Positions 18,844-29,261 of a DNA stretch of 64,000 nt are shown here, in pieces (the first letter of the stretch is position 1; each line of letters begins with the position of its first letter). Made by a program: the position numbers and the translations under genes. The notes under the pieces are model-generated. The model did no database searches. It was not told where the DNA came from and saw only the letters and a program-made list of their open reading frames with translations. Source of the DNA: Alteromonas australica (GTDB lineage: Bacteria > Pseudomonadota > Gammaproteobacteria > Enterobacterales > Alteromonadaceae); assembly GCF_000730385.1 (NCBI RefSeq), contig NZ_CP008849.1, positions 4,154,001 through 4,218,000 of the forward strand. The letters run 5' to 3'.

Positions 18844-20889
18844 ATGAAAAGGCGCACTAGCCAAAAGATATTATCTCGCGTAAGCACAGCACTATGCACT
18901 GCCCTTCTCTGCTTTTCAGTTAGTGCAGCCGAGTACATGCCTAATTTTAAAGAAACGGATATTAATGAATTTATTAATATTGTGGGCAAAAACTTAGAGC
19001 GTACCATTATTGTCGACCCAAATGTGCGAGGGAAAATAAGCGTACGAAGTTACGATATGCTGGATGAAGACCAGTACTATCAATTTTTCCTCAACGTGCT
19101 TCAAGTCTATGATTTTGCCGTTGTTGAAATGCCTAGCGGCATTTTAAAAGTCGTACGTTCTAAAGATGCAAAAACTTCAAATATTCCTGTGGTTGAAGGC
19201 TCAGCTCGCGACGGCGATGAAATGATTACCCGTGTGGTTCCAGTGTATAACGTACCTGTACGCGAACTTGCCCCCATACTTCGTCAATTAAACGACCAAG
19301 CGGGTGGCGGTAATGTGGTGAGTCACGACCCTTCAAACGTTATGATGCTTACCGGTCGCGCCGCAGTGGTGAACCGTTTAGTGGAAATTATTGAGAGAGT
19401 CGATAGAGCCGGTGACGAAGAAGTCGAAATTGTTAAGCTTCGCTATGCGTCTGCGTCAGAAATGGTTCGTATCATCGAGAGCATTAACAAATCCCAAGGT
19501 AAAACCAATTCAGGAACCAAATCTGAGCCTCGCGTAGTCGCGGATGACAGAACAAACTCTGTGATTGTCAGTGGTGATATAAAAGCTCGTCAGCGCTTAA
19601 TCAACTTGATTCAACGTATGGATCAAGAGCTAGAAACTAATGGCAATACCCGTGTTCTTTTCCTCAACTACGCCAAAGCAGAAGACTTAGTCAAAGTGCT
19701 TCAAGGCGTATCCGCTAGCATTCAAGCGGAAGAACAAAGTGGTGGCACAACTCGCCGTACGGGAACTAACCGCGAAATCAGCATTGATGCTCACCAAGAT
19801 TCTAACGCCATTGTTATTACCGCAGAGCCCGACATGATGCGTTCATTAGAAGACGTGGTGCGCCAATTGGATATTCGTCGGGCACAAGTTCAAGTAGAAG
19901 CTATTATTGTGGAAGTCTTTGAAGGCGATGGTACCACCTTTGGTGTGCAATGGGCCTCTGAAGCAGGCGGCGGTACACAATTTAGTAATGGTGTTGTGCC
20001 TGTAGGTTCATTGGCCGTTGCACTAAAAGAAGCGGAAGACGATACCGATACCGAAGCTTATGTTACCGATGACGGTGAAGTTGTCACGGTCACCACCACC
20101 GACGAAGGCGACTACTCATCTCTTGCCAGCTTGCTCGGCAGCGCCAACGGCCTGATAGCGGGTATTATTGAAGATGGTTGGGGTGCAGTGGTTCAAGCGG
20201 TCAGCACAGATACCAACTCAAATATTCTCGCCACACCGCACCTGACGACCATGGACAACGAAGAAGCGTTTTTCATCGTCGGTCAAGAAGTCCCGATTAT
20301 TACCGGGACCACCACTGGGTCGAACAACTCAAATCCATTCCAAACCGTAGACCGCCAAGAGATAGGTATTAAGTTGAAAGTGACCCCTCAAATCAATGAA
20401 GGCGATGCGGTACAACTGTTAATTGAGCAAGAGGTTTCTAGCGTTAGTGGTGCAACGTCTGTGGATATTTCTATAAACAAGCGTGAAATTAAAACCACCG
20501 TTATTGTGGATGATGGTGGCACCATTGTACTGGGTGGCTTAATTGACGAAGACGTACAAGAAAGTATTTCGAAAGTCCCTCTGTTAGGTGACATTCCCAT
20601 TTTAGGGCATTTGTTTAAAAGCACGTCGAGTACCAAGCGTAAACGCAACCTGATGGTATTTTTAAAACCCACGATTGTGCGTGACGGGGCCACCATGAAT
20701 GCCATCAGTCACAGAAAATACAATTATATGCGTGCCTTGCAGCTTAAGCGCCAGCAGGAAGGCATCACCCTTATGCCATCAGCGGAAACCCCGTCTATGC
20801 CAAACTGGGATGATAAGCTTTCACTTCCGCCGTCTTTCGAAGAGTACTTAACTGAGAAAGAAAAACAGAAAGAAGAAGAGAAGGAATAA
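18844..20889 (+). CDS. gspD: Type II secretion outer-membrane secretin GspD
   Basis: 681 aa, AAGGAAGACGGA before the ATG, signal peptide ending in SVSAA. The order is the family's: N0 domain ([19 protein letters not shown]), N1-N3 repeats ([50 protein letters not shown]), then the secretin barrel with [14 protein letters not shown] and [15 protein letters not shown]. An acidic insertion at about residues 398-424 (rich in D, E, T) falls in the gate region. Forms the outer-membrane pore; no pilotin gene is adjacent. Confidence 0.97.
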   Translation: MKRRTSQKILSRVSTALCTALLCFSVSAAEYMPNFKETDINEFINIVGKNLERTIIVDPNVRGKISVRSYDMLDEDQYYQFFLNVLQVYDFAVVEMPSGILKVVRSKDAKTSNIPVVEGSARDGDEMITRVVPVYNVPVRELAPILRQLNDQAGGGNVVSHDPSNVMMLTGRAAVVNRLVEIIERVDRAGDEEVEIVKLRYASASEMVRIIESINKSQGKTNSGTKSEPRVVADDRTNSVIVSGDIKARQRLINLIQRMDQELETNGNTRVLFLNYAKAEDLVKVLQGVSASIQAEEQSGGTTRRTGTNREISIDAHQDSNAIVITAEPDMMRSLEDVVRQLDIRRAQVQVEAIIVEVFEGDGTTFGVQWASEAGGGTQFSNGVVPVGSLAVALKEAEDDTDTEAYVTDDGEVVTVTTTDEGDYSSLASLLGSANGLIAGIIEDGWGAVVQAVSTDTNSNILATPHLTTMDNEEAFFIVGQEVPIITGTTTGSNNSNPFQTVDRQEIGIKLKVTPQINEGDAVQLLIEQEVSSVSGATSVDISINKREIKTTVIVDDGGTIVLGGLIDEDVQESISKVPLLGDIPILGHLFKSTSSTKRKRNLMVFLKPTIVRDGATMNAISHRKYNYMRALQLKRQQEGITLMPSAETPSMPNWDDKLSLPPSFEEYLTEKEKQKEEEKE

Positions 20890-20890
20890 C

Positions 20891-22456
20891 ATGGCGGGGC
20901 AAGACGAACAGTTAAGCTTGGCAGTAGAGGCGCAAGAAGAAGCCCTAGAAGCCATGGCACAAGACGAAGGATTGCCAGAGGCCCCCGTCGGCCCCAAACA
21001 ACTTTCGTTTAGCTTTGCCAAACGCAATCAGGTGTTACTTGAAACCAATGAAACACCTGCGGTACTGTATTTTACCGAAAATACCCCTTTTGAAGTTTTT
21101 GCAGAAGTTCGACGCTTTTACGGCGAACCTTTTGTGCCAAAAACCATTGCCTCTGATGAGTTTGAACACCTGCTAACCAGTGCATTTCAACGGGACAGTT
21201 CCGCCGCCAAACAGTTAATGGAAGACTTAGGCAACGAGAGCGACTTATTCGCTTTAGCCGAAGATCTACCAGACACTGAAGATTTGCTAGATAGTGAAGA
21301 TGATGCCCCAATTATCAAGCTTATTAACGCCATGCTTGGCGAAGCTATTAAAGAAGGTGCCTCAGACATACACATTGAAACCTTTGAAAACCAATTGGTT
21401 GTACGCTTTAGGGTAGATGGTGTATTGCGGGAAATATTACGCCCTAATCGCAAGCTTTCTTCTATGTTGGTGTCGCGAATTAAGGTAATGGCGAAATTAG
21501 ACATTGCTGAAAAACGCGTACCGCAAGATGGCCGTATCACGTTACGCATTGCAGGGCGAGCTGTAGATGTGCGTGTATCGACCATGCCTTCTAGTCATGG
21601 TGAGCGTGTAGTGCTGCGCTTGTTAGATAAAAATAACGCACGCCTGAATTTAGAAGATTTAGGCATGACAAAAAATAATCGTGGTCACTTCTCATCATTG
21701 ATAAGAAAGCCCCACGGTATCATTTTAGTTACCGGCCCCACAGGGTCAGGTAAAAGTACCACGCTGTACGCAGGTTTAAGTGAAATCAATTCACGAGATC
21801 GCAATATATTAACCGTAGAAGACCCCATAGAATTTGATCTTCCAGGTATTGGCCAAACCCAAGTTAATCCTAGGGTGGATATGACCTTTGCTCGGGGTTT
21901 AAGGGCCATATTACGACAAGATCCTGATGTGGTGATGGTGGGTGAAATCCGTGATATTGAAACTGCCCAAATTGCTGTTCAAGCCAGTTTAACCGGTCAC
22001 TTAGTATTATCGACCCTGCATACCAATACTGCGGCTGGCGCAATCACACGTCTGGAAGATATGGGCATAGAGCCTTTCCTGCTGTCATCAAGCTTATTGG
22101 CTGTGCTATCTCAACGATTGGTGCGCACCCTTTGCACTGAATGTAAGAAGCCCCATTCCCCAGATACGCAAGAGAAAGAGGTATTGGGGATAAGTGCTAA
22201 TGAGTCATTAACCATTTACACACCTCATGGCTGCGCCGCGTGTAATCAAACAGGTTACCGAGGCAGAACCGGCATACACGAGTTGCTCATTGTAGACGAA
22301 AAAATTCGCGAAATGATGCATGAAGGCGTAGGCGAACAAGCTATAGAAAAACATATTCGCCACACAACGCCAAGTATACGTGAAGATGGCTGTCGCAAAG
22401 TTCTGGCTGGTATTACTGCCCTAGAAGAAGTGCTTCGGGTAACCAGAGAGGATTAG
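20891..22456 (+). CDS. gspE: Type II secretion ATPase GspE
   Basis: 521 aa cytoplasmic hexameric ATPase that drives pseudopilus assembly. N-terminal part binds GspL; core has Walker A GPTGSGKS (282-289), Asp box ([19 protein letters not shown]), Walker [13 protein letters not shown] and His box; a zinc-binding four-Cys module is CTEC (415-418) and CAAC (448-451). One base separates its start from the gspD stop, and one base separates it from gspF. Confidence 0.98.
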   Translation: MAGQDEQLSLAVEAQEEALEAMAQDEGLPEAPVGPKQLSFSFAKRNQVLLETNETPAVLYFTENTPFEVFAEVRRFYGEPFVPKTIASDEFEHLLTSAFQRDSSAAKQLMEDLGNESDLFALAEDLPDTEDLLDSEDDAPIIKLINAMLGEAIKEGASDIHIETFENQLVVRFRVDGVLREILRPNRKLSSMLVSRIKVMAKLDIAEKRVPQDGRITLRIAGRAVDVRVSTMPSSHGERVVLRLLDKNNARLNLEDLGMTKNNRGHFSSLIRKPHGIILVTGPTGSGKSTTLYAGLSEINSRDRNILTVEDPIEFDLPGIGQTQVNPRVDMTFARGLRAILRQDPDVVMVGEIRDIETAQIAVQASLTGHLVLSTLHTNTAAGAITRLEDMGIEPFLLSSSLLAVLSQRLVRTLCTECKKPHSPDTQEKEVLGISANESLTIYTPHGCAACNQTGYRGRTGIHELLIVDEKIREMMHEGVGEQAIEKHIRHTTPSIREDGCRKVLAGITALEEVLRVTRED

Positions 22457-22457
22457 T

Positions 22458-23684
22458 ATGGCCGCATTTGCTTATAAGGCCGTTAATGCTCGTGGCCGCA
22501 ATTTAAATGGAGTACTGGAAGGGGATAACGCCCGTCAGGTACGACAACAATTGCGCGAGAAAGGGCTAATACCTCTTGAAGTGGAACAGGTGGCTGAGCG
22601 CTCTCAAGAGAGCGAAAAGGGGTTTGCAGCCTCCTTATTTAAGCCACGTATTTCGGCTTCTGACTTAGCGCTATTAACCCGCCAATTAGCTACCTTGGTA
22701 GAATCGTCGTTGCCTGTTGAGGAAGCGTTACTCGCGGTTGCAGAACAAAGCGAAAAGCCCCGTCAAAAAAATATGATGATGGCCGTACGCAGTAAAGTCG
22801 TCGAAGGCCACGGGCTGGCTGATGCACTCGCAGAATTCCCCAGTGTGTTTGATGACCTGTTCAGAGCTATGGTGGCCGCCGGTGAGAAGTCAGGGCATTT
22901 AGACACGGTGTTAAACCGCTTGGCTGACTACACCGAGCGCCGACAACAAACCCGCAGTCAGATTATTCAAGCCATGGTCTACCCCTCGCTTATGTTATTT
23001 TTCGCGTTTGGTATTGTGCTCTTACTGCTGACGGTGGTGGTTCCCAAAATTGTCGGGCAGTTTGATCACATGGGGCAAGATTTACCGGGGATCACCCAGT
23101 TTTTGATTGCCATAAGTACTTGGCTGCAAAACTACGGGCTCTTTATGCTGATGGTGATTGCAGTACTTGTGGTTATTGCGCAGCGTATTCTTCAGCAAAA
23201 ACACATGAAGTTAAAATTCCACCAGCTCATACTCAAGTTACCGCTTATTGGCAAAGTTTCCCGAGGCATGAACACGGCACGTTTTGCCCGTACACTGAGC
23301 ATACTCAGCGCCAGTGCAGTGCCACTACTCGAAGCCATGCGCATTTCCGGTGATGTGCTGGAAAACCAACATATTAAGAACCAAGTGGCCGATGCTGCTG
23401 TCAATGTAAAAGAAGGCAGCAGTTTGCGCGCCGCACTAGAGAACACAAAAATTTTTCCGCCAATGATGATGCATATGATTGCCTCTGGTGAGAAATCTGG
23501 CGAGTTGCAACAAATGCTAGCCCGTGCCGCCGACAACCAAGACCGCGAATTCGAAGCCCTTATTGGTATTTCACTAAAAGTCTTCGAACCGTTACTAATC
23601 GTTTCTATGGCAGGCATAGTTTTGTTTATTGTTATGGCAATTTTGCAGCCAATTTTGGCCTTGAACAACATGGTGAATATCTAA
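22458..23684 (+). CDS. gspF: Type II secretion platform protein GspF
   Basis: 408 aa. The N-terminus MAAFAYKAVNARGRNLNGVLE is the family signature; two homologous T2SSF domains each end in hydrophobic helices (around residues 170-195, 220-240 and 375-400). It is the polytopic inner-membrane protein around which the ATPase turns. Its stop overlaps the gspG start by one base (TAATG). Confidence 0.97.
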   Translation: MAAFAYKAVNARGRNLNGVLEGDNARQVRQQLREKGLIPLEVEQVAERSQESEKGFAASLFKPRISASDLALLTRQLATLVESSLPVEEALLAVAEQSEKPRQKNMMMAVRSKVVEGHGLADALAEFPSVFDDLFRAMVAAGEKSGHLDTVLNRLADYTERRQQTRSQIIQAMVYPSLMLFFAFGIVLLLLTVVVPKIVGQFDHMGQDLPGITQFLIAISTWLQNYGLFMLMVIAVLVVIAQRILQQKHMKLKFHQLILKLPLIGKVSRGMNTARFARTLSILSASAVPLLEAMRISGDVLENQHIKNQVADAAVNVKEGSSLRAALENTKIFPPMMMHMIASGEKSGELQQMLARAADNQDREFEALIGISLKVFEPLLIVSMAGIVLFIVMAILQPILALNNMVNI

Positions 23685-24121
23685 TGAGAACCTTAAAACG
23701 CAATTCTGGATTCAGTTTAATTGAAGTCATGGTGGTATTACTTATCATCGGCATTATGGCCTCTATGGTGGCGCCGCAAATATTGGGCAACCAAGAAGAA
23801 GCTCAACTAAAAAAGGCCGCCGTTGATATTCAACAGCTTGAAAGTGCCCTTGAGATGTACAAGTTACGCAACAACCGCTTTCCCACCACAGAGCAGGGTT
23901 TAGATGCGCTAGTGAATGCGCCCACTATCGACCCTATTCCACGCAATTACCCCGATGGTGGCTTTATTAAACGTCTGCCTGAAGATCCTTGGGGCAACCC
24001 ATACGCATTAATTAGCCCAGGGGAATTAGGCGCGGTTGATTTATTTTCAAACGGCCCTGATGGCGAGCCGGGAACTGACGATGATATTGGTAACTGGAAC
24101 ATTAACGATTACCTTAACTAA
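23684..24121 (+). CDS. gspG: Major pseudopilin GspG
   Basis: 145 aa. Prepilin signal with cleavage expected between Gly9 and Phe10 (SGFSLIEVMVVLLIIG) and Glu at mature position 5. The calcium-binding C-terminal loop DLFSNGPDGEPGTDDDIGNW is intact. Major subunit of the periplasmic pseudopilus that pushes substrates through the secretin. No prepilin peptidase gene lies in the window, so processing must come from an enzyme coded elsewhere. Confidence 0.98.
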   Translation: MRTLKRNSGFSLIEVMVVLLIIGIMASMVAPQILGNQEEAQLKKAAVDIQQLESALEMYKLRNNRFPTTEQGLDALVNAPTIDPIPRNYPDGGFIKRLPEDPWGNPYALISPGELGAVDLFSNGPDGEPGTDDDIGNWNINDYLN

Positions 24122-24129
24122 ATTATCCT

Positions 24130-24756
24130 ATGCCTAACGTGAACCCAAAGCGAAGTGTACCCCGAGGCTTTACCTTGTTAGAGGTAATGTTAGTCCTCTT
24201 ACTGATGGGGTTAGCCGCGGGCTATGTGATGTTTAACGCGTTTGGTGCCAGCAAAAGTGATTTATTAAAAAGCCAGGCCCAACGGCTACAGGTTATCGTA
24301 GATATGGCCAGTGATTATGCTGTATTAAATCAGCAGCAATTGGGTATACGAGTAGAGCAAGCGGAAAATAGCTATTATTTTGTCTACCTCGATGATGAGG
24401 ACGAATGGCAACGAGTAGAAGACGAAAAAATGTACGCCCCTTATACGCTGCCTGAACCCTTTACCTTAACGCTGAATTTAGACGACCTACCTTGGGATGA
24501 AGAAGACAGTTTATTCGATCGGGACTTGTTTGATGAGAACCTCAGTGTGTCTGATGCTGGAGTAGACATTGGTAGCGAGGAAGAAAAAACATTGCCTCCA
24601 CCACAGATCCTCATTATGTCCAGCGGGGAAATTACGCCCTTTAGTTTGATGTTTAATTACGAAGGTGATTTCAACGAAGAGCCGGTTTACTTTGCATTGC
24701 AAAACAAAGAAACACCGCCTCTTTCCCTAACAGGCCCTTTGGATAGCCCAGAATGA
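24130..24756 (+). CDS. gspH: Minor pseudopilin GspH
   Basis: 208 aa. Prepilin signal RGFTLLEVMLVLLLMG with cleavage after Gly13 and Glu18 as mature position 5. The globular part has the GspH strands (LGIRVEQAENSYYFVYLDD) but also a very acidic stretch at about residues 120-158 (DDLPWDEEDSLFDRDLFDEN and on). It overlaps gspI by four bases. Confidence 0.92.
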   Translation: MPNVNPKRSVPRGFTLLEVMLVLLLMGLAAGYVMFNAFGASKSDLLKSQAQRLQVIVDMASDYAVLNQQQLGIRVEQAENSYYFVYLDDEDEWQRVEDEKMYAPYTLPEPFTLTLNLDDLPWDEEDSLFDRDLFDENLSVSDAGVDIGSEEEKTLPPPQILIMSSGEITPFSLMFNYEGDFNEEPVYFALQNKETPPLSLTGPLDSPE

Positions 24757-25160
24757 AGTGCTTCAATACGCCCTGTGGGCCAATCAAGCAACAAGGCATG
24801 ACGTTACTTGAGGTGATGGTCGCCTTGCTGATTTTTGCACTAACCGGCAGCGCTATTTTAAAAGCCGCAGGGGATCACCTAAGCAATGTAGGGCAAGTAG
24901 AAGCGGTTACCTTCGCCAATTATGTGGCCAGCAACCGGCTAAATCAGCTACAAATTGACGCCACATGGCCGCCAAAAAATAATTTAAAGGGTGAGATGCC
25001 AATGGCCCAGCGCACTTGGTACTGGCAGCAAAACGTGGTGAAAACTAACGACGACGACTTGCGCGCCGTAACTGTGAAGGTGGGGCTACAACAAGACTAT
25101 AGCGACAGCGTCACCAGCGTCACCACCTTTGTTGCCAAACCGACCTCAGGAAACCGCTAA
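24753..25160 (+). CDS. gspI: Minor pseudopilin GspI
   Basis: 135 aa. Prepilin signal QGMTLLEVMVALLIFA, cleavage expected after Gly15, Glu20 at mature position 5. Short C-terminal domain with the W-x-W pattern AQRTWYWQQNV typical of GspI. Part of the pseudopilus tip with GspJ and GspK. Starts within the gspH stop (ATGA) and ends within TAATG of gspJ. Confidence 0.94.
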   Translation: MKCFNTPCGPIKQQGMTLLEVMVALLIFALTGSAILKAAGDHLSNVGQVEAVTFANYVASNRLNQLQIDATWPPKNNLKGEMPMAQRTWYWQQNVVKTNDDDLRAVTVKVGLQQDYSDSVTSVTTFVAKPTSGNR

Positions 25161-25786
25161 TGCAAAAAGGATTTACATTGTTAGAAATCCTCATTGCCAT
25201 GGCCATTTTCACCCTGATTGGACTGGCATCAACAGGGCTACTGACCACCGTTATAGACAGTAACGACTTATCGAGCGAACGGTTCCAAAAATTACAGCAA
25301 CTACAGCGCGCGATGGTAATACTAGAGCGAGATATTCAACAAGCCGTCCCCCGTGCCGCTCGTATTGAGGGTGAGCAACAAAATGTGGTCATGGCGGGTG
25401 GTGAAAGTGACATGGGCGACGGCGACACCCTAGGTTTCGTGCGCAGTGGTTGGCACAACCCACAGTACATGCTGCCCCGCAGTACGTTGCAGTCGGTAGT
25501 TTATCGCTTACAAGACGGCAAATTAGAACGGCTATACAGTAACTACGTAGACAATGTCATTGGGCACGAGCCTAAAATACGTGTCTTGTTAGACAATATT
25601 GAGCGCTTTGATGTTGAGTTTCTCAGCCATCAAGAGAATGCGGATGATAGCGACAGCGAAAGTGGCTGGTCTAAAAGCTATAAAGGCTCGGTATTACCGA
25701 AAGCCGTGGCGATAGAGTTTGATAGTAAAGATTTTGGCACGATACGTCGTGAGTTTGCCTTGACGCCAGGAGGGCAACAATCGTGA
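25160..25786 (+). CDS. gspJ: Minor pseudopilin GspJ
   Basis: 208 aa. Prepilin signal KGFTLLEILIAMAIFTLIG, cleavage after Gly4, Glu9 at mature position 5. The body matches GspJ (QQLQRAMVILERDIQQAVPR; LGFVRSGWHNPQ). Overlaps gspK by four bases. Confidence 0.95.
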   Translation: MQKGFTLLEILIAMAIFTLIGLASTGLLTTVIDSNDLSSERFQKLQQLQRAMVILERDIQQAVPRAARIEGEQQNVVMAGGESDMGDGDTLGFVRSGWHNPQYMLPRSTLQSVVYRLQDGKLERLYSNYVDNVIGHEPKIRVLLDNIERFDVEFLSHQENADDSDSESGWSKSYKGSVLPKAVAIEFDSKDFGTIRREFALTPGGQQS

Positions 25787-26778
25787 GACATTCTCTCAAA
25801 CGCCAACACGGTGTCGCCTTGATGATAGTGCTGATGATTGTGGCGTTAGTATCGGTTTTAGCGACAGAAATGGGCACGCGTTTGCAATTACAAATACAAC
25901 GCACAGCAAACATCAAAGATAACAATCAAGCCTACTGGTACGGCGTAGGTGCTGAAGCTTTTGCAAGAAAATCGATTCAAACCCTGATAGAAGAAACAGG
26001 CGATAAAATTTCACTCAGCCAACCTTGGGCACAACCTATTGCCTACCCGCTAGAAAACGGGGGCTTAGAAGCCGAACTAAAAGACTTACAAGCGTGTTTT
26101 AATTTGAATGCGATTTTACAAGGTGAATCAACGTCAACGGGGTCTAATAGCGATATCACTGAAGCCATGGCAGCATTTCATACCATGTTGCTTGCCCTTG
26201 AAGTAGATGGAATAGACGACTATACCGCCGATACAGTAAGAGACAGCCTGGCGGATTGGATAGATTCCGATGACAACATGCGTCCCTATGGTGCGGAAGA
26301 CAGTGAATACGAGTCAAAAGAATTCCCTTATTTAGCCGCCAATGGGGTTATGGCATCCAAGTCAGAACTTCGTATTGTTAATGGCGTCTCGGCTAACTGG
26401 CTAAATGAGGTTATGCCCCTTGTATGCGTTATACCTGGCGTGGAAACCATGGCGATTAATGTTAATACCATTGAAGAAGATAACGCCGCTTTGCTAGCGG
26501 GTTTGACAGGCTTAGACATCACCCAGGCAAAGGGCGTAATCAGTAGCCGGCCCACTGATGGGTGGGACGACGCTGACGATTTTTTAAATGAAACCACCAT
26601 TGCTGCTCTGGATTTGTCAGACACGCGCAAAGACTGGTTTAAAGTCACATCTGAGTATTTTATTTTGCACACGAAAACCCGCTACAATAAAGCAACCTTT
26701 AAGCTTTCCACCGTGTTTCATGCTGAAGAAGGCGCGGGCGTAAGCATAGTAAAACGCGAGTTTGGAGGAATTAAGTAA
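25783..26778 (+). CDS. gspK: Minor pseudopilin GspK
   Basis: 331 aa, GTG start within the gspJ stop (GTGA). Prepilin-like signal HGVALMIVLMIVALVSVLA with Gly10; mature position 5 is not Glu, as is normal for GspK. The large periplasmic domain contains the SAM-like folds (LADWIDSDDNMRPYGAEDSEY, the acidic calcium-binding part). Caps the pseudopilus tip. One-base overlap with gspL. Confidence 0.95.
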   Translation: MRHSLKRQHGVALMIVLMIVALVSVLATEMGTRLQLQIQRTANIKDNNQAYWYGVGAEAFARKSIQTLIEETGDKISLSQPWAQPIAYPLENGGLEAELKDLQACFNLNAILQGESTSTGSNSDITEAMAAFHTMLLALEVDGIDDYTADTVRDSLADWIDSDDNMRPYGAEDSEYESKEFPYLAANGVMASKSELRIVNGVSANWLNEVMPLVCVIPGVETMAINVNTIEEDNAALLAGLTGLDITQAKGVISSRPTDGWDDADDFLNETTIAALDLSDTRKDWFKVTSEYFILHTKTRYNKATFKLSTVFHAEEGAGVSIVKREFGGIK

Positions 26779-27977
26779 TGGAACAACTCCTTGTCAGATT
26801 AGGCGCGACCGAATCTGATCCCATTAGCTGGATAGTCTACTCCACCTCAGAAGAAGAAATTATCGCTTCTGGCGAACTCACCCATGCAGACGACCTTGCA
26901 ACCTTACGTGAACGCGCTGGCAATCGTGCGGTGATAGCGCTGGCCCCAAGCAGCGAAGTTTTGCTCAAATGGGTGACTTTACCACCTCGGGCAGGCCGCA
27001 AAGTACTCTCTGCGTTACCGTTTATGCTAGAAGATGAACTGGCCACCGATATTAGCGAGCAATTTTTTGCCATTGGGCCCAAACAGGGTGACAAACAAGC
27101 CGTGGCGGTAGTCAGTCACGAAAAGTTAGCCTTGTGGACACAATGGTTGGGTGACGCCGGATTATTTTGCGACCGTTTAATCCCAGATGTATTAGCAGTG
27201 CCGACTACAGAGAACGGTTGGTCACTCCTGACGATGGGCGAACAATTACTGGTTCGCCAAGACACGTTTAAAGGTATTCAAGGTGAACAAACCTGGTTAC
27301 TTCCTACCTTAAGTCACTTTACCGCCCAGCACGATGGCCCCGTTAACATCACTAATTACGCCGGTATTGATTTAACCGACACACCGAATATTAATGTTAA
27401 CGATGCGCCTCTAGATTTGCCTATGCAGGTGCTGGCAAAAGAAGCCATGACAAGCAATTTCAACTTGTTACAAGGCGATTATAAGGTTAAGCGTCAAACC
27501 AATACATTATGGTCGCAATGGCGAGTAGCTGCGGTATTGGCGGTATTGGTGCTTTGCACCAGCCTGATTGATAAAGGGGTTACCTTGTATCAGCTGAAAG
27601 CTGAAAATGCGGCGCTAAAAGCCCAAATAGACAGTGCCGTAAAACAAGGGTTTCCTAATTTAGGAGCCTATCGCAACGTAAAGCTTAAATTGCAATCTGA
27701 GCTTGATAAACTCGCGCTAGGTGGCGGTAATGCGTCTATGTTGATTATGCTGGAACAGTTAACGCCTGCATTTTCCAGTACCAAAGTGAAGCCGCAAACC
27801 CTTCGCTTTGACGCCAATAGAACCGAAATTCGTATTCAAGCAATGGGGAAAACCTTCGAGTCATTGGAGCAATTTCGCCGCCAGGCAGAAGCCGCTGGGT
27901 TTCTTGTTGAACAAGGTGCAATTAACAACCGTGATGATATGGTGATTGGCACAGTATCTATTCGGAGCGCGTCATGA
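26778..27977 (+). CDS. gspL: Type II secretion protein GspL
   Basis: 399 aa. Actin-like cytoplasmic domain (residues about 1-240) that recruits GspE, one transmembrane helix near residues 250-268 (WRVAAVLAVLVLCTSLI), and a periplasmic ferredoxin-like domain (LRFDANRTEIRIQAMG). Together with GspM it couples the ATPase to the membrane platform. Overlaps gspM by four bases. Confidence 0.95.
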   Translation: MEQLLVRLGATESDPISWIVYSTSEEEIIASGELTHADDLATLRERAGNRAVIALAPSSEVLLKWVTLPPRAGRKVLSALPFMLEDELATDISEQFFAIGPKQGDKQAVAVVSHEKLALWTQWLGDAGLFCDRLIPDVLAVPTTENGWSLLTMGEQLLVRQDTFKGIQGEQTWLLPTLSHFTAQHDGPVNITNYAGIDLTDTPNINVNDAPLDLPMQVLAKEAMTSNFNLLQGDYKVKRQTNTLWSQWRVAAVLAVLVLCTSLIDKGVTLYQLKAENAALKAQIDSAVKQGFPNLGAYRNVKLKLQSELDKLALGGGNASMLIMLEQLTPAFSSTKVKPQTLRFDANRTEIRIQAMGKTFESLEQFRRQAEAAGFLVEQGAINNRDDMVIGTVSIRSAS

Positions 27978-28453
27978 AGGCCATGATTGAGAAATTTAAA
28001 GCGTTAACAGAGCGCGAACAAACCTTGGTATTAGTGTCGGGTGTCGTGGTGCTTATCGCACTGTTTTATTACCTTGTCTGGTCGCCACTTAACCATGCTC
28101 TCACTCAGCAGCAGAAGCTATTAGATAATCAGCACGCATTACTAGTATGGGTGGAAGACAGTGCCGCTAGAGCGAAGCAATTGCGCATTAATAGCGCCGG
28201 AACCCGTACACTTTCCGGTTCACTTCCTCAGGCCGTTAACCGGTCAGTGGCACAACATAATATTGAAGTGTCGCGCATGCAGCCTCAAGGGGATGAATTG
28301 CAAGTGTGGGTCGATCAGGCCCCCTTTAACGATGTGCTTGCTTGGCTTAAATCCATGGAGAGTATGGGCGTAGTTATATTGCAAGCAGACATTGCTGAAG
28401 CTGATGCCGCAGGTTATATCAAAATTAGACGTTTACAGTTAGGAAAAGCATGA
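27974..28453 (+). CDS. gspM: Type II secretion protein GspM
   Basis: 159 aa. Short cytoplasmic start (FKALTEREQTLVLVSG), one transmembrane helix at about residues 18-37 and a periplasmic ferredoxin-like domain (VSRMQPQGDELQVWVDQAPF). Partner of GspL. Four-base overlaps with both neighbours show tight translational coupling. Confidence 0.95.
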   Translation: MKAMIEKFKALTEREQTLVLVSGVVVLIALFYYLVWSPLNHALTQQQKLLDNQHALLVWVEDSAARAKQLRINSAGTRTLSGSLPQAVNRSVAQHNIEVSRMQPQGDELQVWVDQAPFNDVLAWLKSMESMGVVILQADIAEADAAGYIKIRRLQLGKA

Positions 28454-29205
28454 AGTTACGTATAGGTTGGATACTTGGCGGCCTGATCGCCTTTTTGGTT
28501 TTTGTTATCGCCTATATGCCCGCCATTCATGTTGTTGGACGGCTCGATTTACCAAAAGGTGTTTCAATCAATAAGGTGTCGGGGACGATATGGTCTGGCA
28601 AAGCACAAACCTTAGTGGTTAACGGTTTACCTATTAACAACCTTAAGTGGTCAATATCACCTTGGTCGTTATTCACCGGCACCTTAGCAGGCGACATAAC
28701 CGCTGGAAACATTCGTAACACTGACGATATTGCCTTTAGCGGCTCGCTTTCCACCTCGTTGTTTAACTTCAATGTTTTGGATGCAGAAAATGTGGTGGTT
28801 TACCTTCCTGTGGATCGCGTACTTGCTCAAGTAAAACTGCCCCTACCGGTTAATGCTGGCGGGCGTTTTAAAGTTAATATTCAAGAGCTCGCTATTGGGC
28901 AAACTTGTCAAACCTTGTCTGGCACAGGTGACTGGTTAAATGCCACCGTAGCAGGCACTCAAGGCCCTATAGATTTCGGTACTTATTCGGCCAAATTAAG
29001 ATGTGAAGGCGATGATATTGGCATTAGTGTCAGTGAGCCTAACCTATTGGGGTTATCGGTAGATGCCATTGTTGCCATGAATTTAAAACGCATTAATGTA
29101 GAGGGCAAATTCAAGCCAGATGAAAGTTTGCCAGAAGAAGTTCATCAAGCCTCTCGCTTCTTTGGTCAGCCAGATGCTAATGGCTATATTGCCGTAAAAT
29201 TATAA
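28450..29205 (+). CDS. gspN: Type II secretion protein GspN
   Basis: 251 aa. One N-terminal helix (IGWILGGLIAFLVFVIAYMPA) and a periplasmic domain with the GspN pattern GVSINKVSGTIWSGKAQTL and LKWSISPWSLFTG. GspN is present in many but not all type II systems and its exact task is unclear; it is the last gsp gene here. A weak 7-bp hairpin (29206-29230) separates it from the DUF945 gene. Confidence 0.93.
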   Translation: MKLRIGWILGGLIAFLVFVIAYMPAIHVVGRLDLPKGVSINKVSGTIWSGKAQTLVVNGLPINNLKWSISPWSLFTGTLAGDITAGNIRNTDDIAFSGSLSTSLFNFNVLDAENVVVYLPVDRVLAQVKLPLPVNAGGRFKVNIQELAIGQTCQTLSGTGDWLNATVAGTQGPIDFGTYSAKLRCEGDDIGISVSEPNLLGLSVDAIVAMNLKRINVEGKFKPDESLPEEVHQASRFFGQPDANGYIAVKL

Positions 29206-29261
29206 ATTCAGTGACATTTGCTGACTGAATACCACACCAAACCTAAACAAGGGATTGTACT

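Noticed and set aside
23192..23671. 159-codon minus-strand frame inside gspF
   Set aside because: Antisense shadow of gspF; no independent signal for a gene.
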